Of a stretch of 64,000 bases of DNA, positions 61,603-64,000 are shown one piece after another; within the stretch, counting starts at the first letter, position 1; the number at the start of each line of letters is the position of its first letter. The DNA lies in contig NZ_LT599032.1 of NCBI RefSeq assembly GCF_900079725.1, positions 4,274,054 through 4,338,053 on the forward strand. Reading direction: 5' to 3'. Position numbers and translations under genes: made by a program. This DNA is from an uncultured Dysgonomonas sp. (GTDB lineage Bacteria; Bacteroidota; Bacteroidia; Bacteroidales; Dysgonomonadaceae). The notes beneath the pieces were generated by a model. The model did not search any database. It was not told the origin of the DNA and worked only from the letters and a program-made list of their open reading frames with translations.

Positions 61603-61610
61603 CAAATATA
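61603..61610 (-). promoter_or_regulatory. -7 element for rpoD
   Basis: The minus strand reads TATATTTG, 38 bases upstream of the ATG. An 8-bp inverted repeat GCTATCTG...CAGATAGC (61632-61661) sits around the expected -33 region. Confidence 0.55.
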
Positions 61611-61731
61611 GTAAAAATAATGCTATATATGGCTATCTGTTTGGGCTTAATGTCAGATAGCTTTAGTTAATAATACTCAATTGTTGTTTTTGCTTACTTA
61701 CTTAAAGTTTATATCTAAGTTATATACAAAT

Positions 61732-61778
61732 AAATAACGCTTAAGTAAGATGTTTAGTTTTTTACTTAAGCGTTATTT
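61732..61778 (-). terminator. Perfect 17-bp hairpin after degQ
   Basis: AAATAACGCTTAAGTAA (61732-61748) and its exact complement (61762-61778) flank a 13-base loop. It lies 19 bases past the degQ stop. On the minus strand a modestly T-rich stretch follows. Confidence 0.65.
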
Positions 61779-61797
61779 GATATTTGTTAAGTTAATG

Positions 61798-63330
61798 TTA
61801 CTCGCTTAAATCTACTGCATAATATTTTCTTGATCCGTTAGCTGTTATTCCGGTTATGAATAGCGCCTTGTCCTGACTGTTGGCTGTGGCGGTGATGATG
61901 CGTTCTACCTCGTTGGCTGAAGATACAGGCTGATTGTTGATTTTCTGTATAATAAATCCTTTAGCTATACCTTCTTTGTGGAATTTACCGCTATTGTCTA
62001 CACCTGCCACTTCCACACCATAGCTAACGCCTAAAGATTTCTTCTTTTCGGCAGTAAGGTCTTTGAATGCAGCTCCTACACTGGCAATACCGTCTTCTTT
62101 TTTCACAACCGAAGTGCTGCCTGCGCTGTTTTTGAGAGTTACATCGAATGTCTTGGTTGAAGTTCCACGTACTACATCTACTTTAACTTTGTCACCCGGA
62201 CGGAATCTGTTTACTTGTTCCTGTAGTTCGCTAACTGTTTTTACCTTCACTCCATTCACCGCTGTGATGACATCCCCTTCTTCTATTCCGGCTTGTTTAG
62301 CAGGACTCATATCTGCAAATCCACCAACATAAGCACCCTCATTTATTTTCAGGTTCTTTGTTTTTTCGGGGTCAGCTTCTTTTGCCGCAGCCACTTCGCC
62401 TATCTGTACGCCGAGAACAGCGCGTTGTACAGTGCCATACTCCTTAATGTCAGCTACTACTTTTCCGGCAATTGAAATAGGTACGGCAAATCCATATCCG
62501 GAAAAGTCACCGGTCTGAGAGTAGATGGCAGTATTGATTCCTATGAGTTCACCATTGGTGTTAACTAATGCACCTCCACTGTTTCCCCGGTTGATGGCAG
62601 CGTCGGTTTGTATATATGATTGAATACTCATATCTACTCCACCTCGGTTACCTCCGCTTATGTTTCCACGACCTTTGGCGCTGACGATTCCGGCTGTAAC
62701 TGTAGATGTCAGGTTGAATGGGTTTCCTACTGCCAATACCCACTCACCAACTTTCAGATTGTCGGAGTTTCCAAATGGAATATATGGAAACTCTTTGCCT
62801 TCTATCTTCAGTAAAGCTATATCGGTAACAGGGTCTGTTCCTACCAGTTTTGCAGTGTATTTACTGTTGTCGTTCAATGTAACTTCTATTTCATCGGCTT
62901 TGTCGATGACATGATTGTTTGTGATTATAAATCCATCGGCAGAGATTATTACACCCGAACCAAAACCGACGCTCGGCTGAGGTTGTCCGTAACCCTGTCC
63001 GCCACGGTCACCGAATCCGAAGAAATATTCGAAGGGATCGATCATTCGCTGGCGTCCCTGACCTTGCGAGGTCTGTGCCTTCACAGTAGACTTGATGTGT
63101 ACTACCGCATGAATAGAATTTTCTGCAGCTTTTGTAAAATCAGGATAACCGTCAGCAGTCAGGCTTGCCAGATGTACTCCTTTCTGGTCAAATTCGGTTC
63201 CGTAATTATAGGTGTCAGCGGTGCTGTATCCTCTTTTGTAATCCATGAAGCTATACATTCCATATGTAGCTCCTATACTCACTAATGCAACCACAATGTA
63301 GGTTGAAATATTTTTCCAAACTTTATTCAT
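61798..63330 (-). CDS. DegQ/HtrA periplasmic serine protease (Do family)
   Basis: The 510-residue protein has an N-terminal signal or anchor (WKNISTYIVVALVSIGATYGMYSF), a trypsin-like domain with His140 (TNNHVID), Asp170 (DIALLKIE) and Ser251 (RGNSGGALVN), and two PDZ domains (about 295-390 and 410-505). It degrades misfolded proteins in the periplasm. The start is taken at the ATG giving MNKVWKN; the two-codon-longer TTG start is unlikely. A Gly/Gln-rich loop (GDRGGQGYGQPQ) is typical of this branch. A -7 element TACATTTG is upstream. Confidence 0.94.
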   Translation of the reverse strand: MNKVWKNISTYIVVALVSIGATYGMYSFMDYKRGYSTADTYNYGTEFDQKGVHLASLTADGYPDFTKAAENSIHAVVHIKSTVKAQTSQGQGRQRMIDPFEYFFGFGDRGGQGYGQPQPSVGFGSGVIISADGFIITNNHVIDKADEIEVTLNDNSKYTAKLVGTDPVTDIALLKIEGKEFPYIPFGNSDNLKVGEWVLAVGNPFNLTSTVTAGIVSAKGRGNISGGNRGGVDMSIQSYIQTDAAINRGNSGGALVNTNGELIGINTAIYSQTGDFSGYGFAVPISIAGKVVADIKEYGTVQRAVLGVQIGEVAAAKEADPEKTKNLKINEGAYVGGFADMSPAKQAGIEEGDVITAVNGVKVKTVSELQEQVNRFRPGDKVKVDVVRGTSTKTFDVTLKNSAGSTSVVKKEDGIASVGAAFKDLTAEKKKSLGVSYGVEVAGVDNSGKFHKEGIAKGFIIQKINNQPVSSANEVERIITATANSQDKALFITGITANGSRKYYAVDLSE

Positions 63331-63376
63331 ATGCAAGTATTATTTAAATTGTTTGTTAATCCATTTATTTTTATTT

Positions 63377-63384
63377 CAAATGTA
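63377..63384 (-). promoter_or_regulatory. -7 element for degQ
   Basis: The minus strand reads TACATTTG, 46 bases upstream of the ATG at 63330. Confidence 0.5.
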
Positions 63385-63541
63385 AACACAAAAAGTGTAC
63401 ACTTAGTGCGGTATAACTCCATTTTTTAACACTTTTAACCGAGATGAAAATCTTTATTGCAATTTTAACAATTCGGTCGGACTTTTTGTCAGTTTAACGT
63501 AAATGTTCTAAAGTTAGAGATGACAATCTTTTGAAAAATCG

Positions 63542-63549
63542 TACCTTTG
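63542..63549 (+). promoter_or_regulatory. -7 element for the last gene
   Basis: TACCTTTG is followed by GCGCGC and lies about 70 bases before the ATG at 63619. The gap 63337-63618 otherwise holds no supported feature. Confidence 0.5.
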
Positions 63550-63618
63550 CGCGCAAAATATGAATGCGGATTTTTATCTGTCTTTAAAAGCTAATTCATT
63601 CAGCTAATAAAATTTTAA

Positions 63619-64000
63619 ATGAAAAAGACTTTACAAGCCTTTCTAATATTGATAGCAGTATTACTTGTATTATTCCTGTTATCAATAATTTTTATAAAAA
63701 TCGGCATCTTTTACGAAGAAAATCAATCTTTCAAAGAACTTTTTCAGATAGCAAATGATCTGTCAGGCTTAAATTATATCATTTTTCTAAGTATATTGAC
63801 TTCTTTCATCATTCTTGCTGTTTATTGTATACTAAAGATAAATATTTTGTATCCTCATACAGCATCTTTCTGTTCGTACATCGGCAGGGCAATAAAGAGT
63901 ATATGGAACGATTTGAATGGCAGATATGTATTGTTAATATTGCTCACGCCTCTTATTACATCTATCTATTTCGCTATTGTATTACCTATATCATATGACG
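63619..64000 (+). CDS. Membrane protein, 5' part only (runs off the window)
   Basis: The frame is open from the ATG to the end of the window (127 codons). It encodes three hydrophobic segments: LQAFLILIAVLLVLFLLSIIFI (5-26), YIIFLSILTSFIILAVYCIL (about 53-72) and YVLLILLTPLITSIYFAIVLPI (about 103-124). Short charged loops lie between them (SFCSYIGRAIKSIWNDLNGR). The layout suggests a polytopic inner-membrane protein, possibly an integral glycosyltransferase or phospho-transferase, but no signature motif is included in this fragment. Function unknown. Confidence 0.7.
   Translation, partial: MKKTLQAFLILIAVLLVLFLLSIIFIKIGIFYEENQSFKELFQIANDLSGLNYIIFLSILTSFIILAVYCILKINILYPHTASFCSYIGRAIKSIWNDLNGRYVLLILLTPLITSIYFAIVLPISYD

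Overview
The window reads as a chromosomal segment of a Bacteroidota, most likely order Bacteroidales and possibly Dysgonomonas or a close relative. The grounds are the Bacteroidetes promoter element TAnnTTTG upstream of many starts, a short (286-residue) primary sigma factor, Bacteroidetes-restricted families (DUF4827, DUF4294, WbsX, MSEP-CTERM/exosortase), weak Shine-Dalgarno signals and A+T-rich gaps. The genus is inference. A one-step meso-diaminopimelate dehydrogenase indicates DAP-type peptidoglycan.

Bases 1-33.4 kb and 53.9-64 kb are mostly housekeeping. The left part has the tail of an M28 peptidase, SufE, thiamine pyrophosphokinase, an exosortase with its single adjacent MSEP-CTERM target, NspC (polyamines), Rpe, a ComEC without nuclease domain, two tandem GT-C-like membrane proteins, an RsmI-like methyltransferase, an ammonium operon (porin, P-II, Amt), PyrF/PrfA, a muralytic transglycosylase with UvrA, IspE, Ddh, a phosphoglucosamine-type mutase with an NrnA-like phosphoesterase, an orphan HTH protein and an RsmF-like rRNA methyltransferase. 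The right part has a small Ala-rich lipoprotein, an acyl-CoA synthetase, MtaB with an LpxL-type acyltransferase and a glycosyltransferase, RpoD and DegQ/HtrA.

From 53.7 down to 33.4 kb lies a minus-strand surface-polysaccharide locus of 20 genes, tightly spaced and often overlapping. It begins with a Wzm/Wzt ABC exporter whose ATPase carries a Wzt-type C-terminal domain. It continues with a pyruvyltransferase-like protein, a nonulosonate module (NeuB-like synthase without SAF domain, CMP-nonulosonate cytidylyltransferase fused to a KdsC-type HAD phosphatase, and a GT42-like putative sialyltransferase), a WbsX protein, one GT8, a bifunctional double glycosyltransferase, many GT2 enzymes, a DUF5672 protein, two DegT-type aminotransferase-fold proteins and WbqC. 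The likely product is an ABC-exported O-antigen or capsule containing a sialic-acid-like or Kdn residue. No initiating sugar-phosphate transferase, Wzx or Wzy is present, so those steps would be encoded elsewhere.

The long gaps contain a dispersed composite repeat of about 120-140 bp (core AAAGGTAACAAAAGTAACAC, with a conserved tail) in both orientations, a nested inverted repeat, a terminator-bounded candidate non-coding RNA of about 360 nt next to uvrA, and a near-perfect palindrome over the presumed start of transcription of the thiamine pyrophosphokinase gene. No rRNA, tRNA, CRISPR array or complete insertion sequence was seen.
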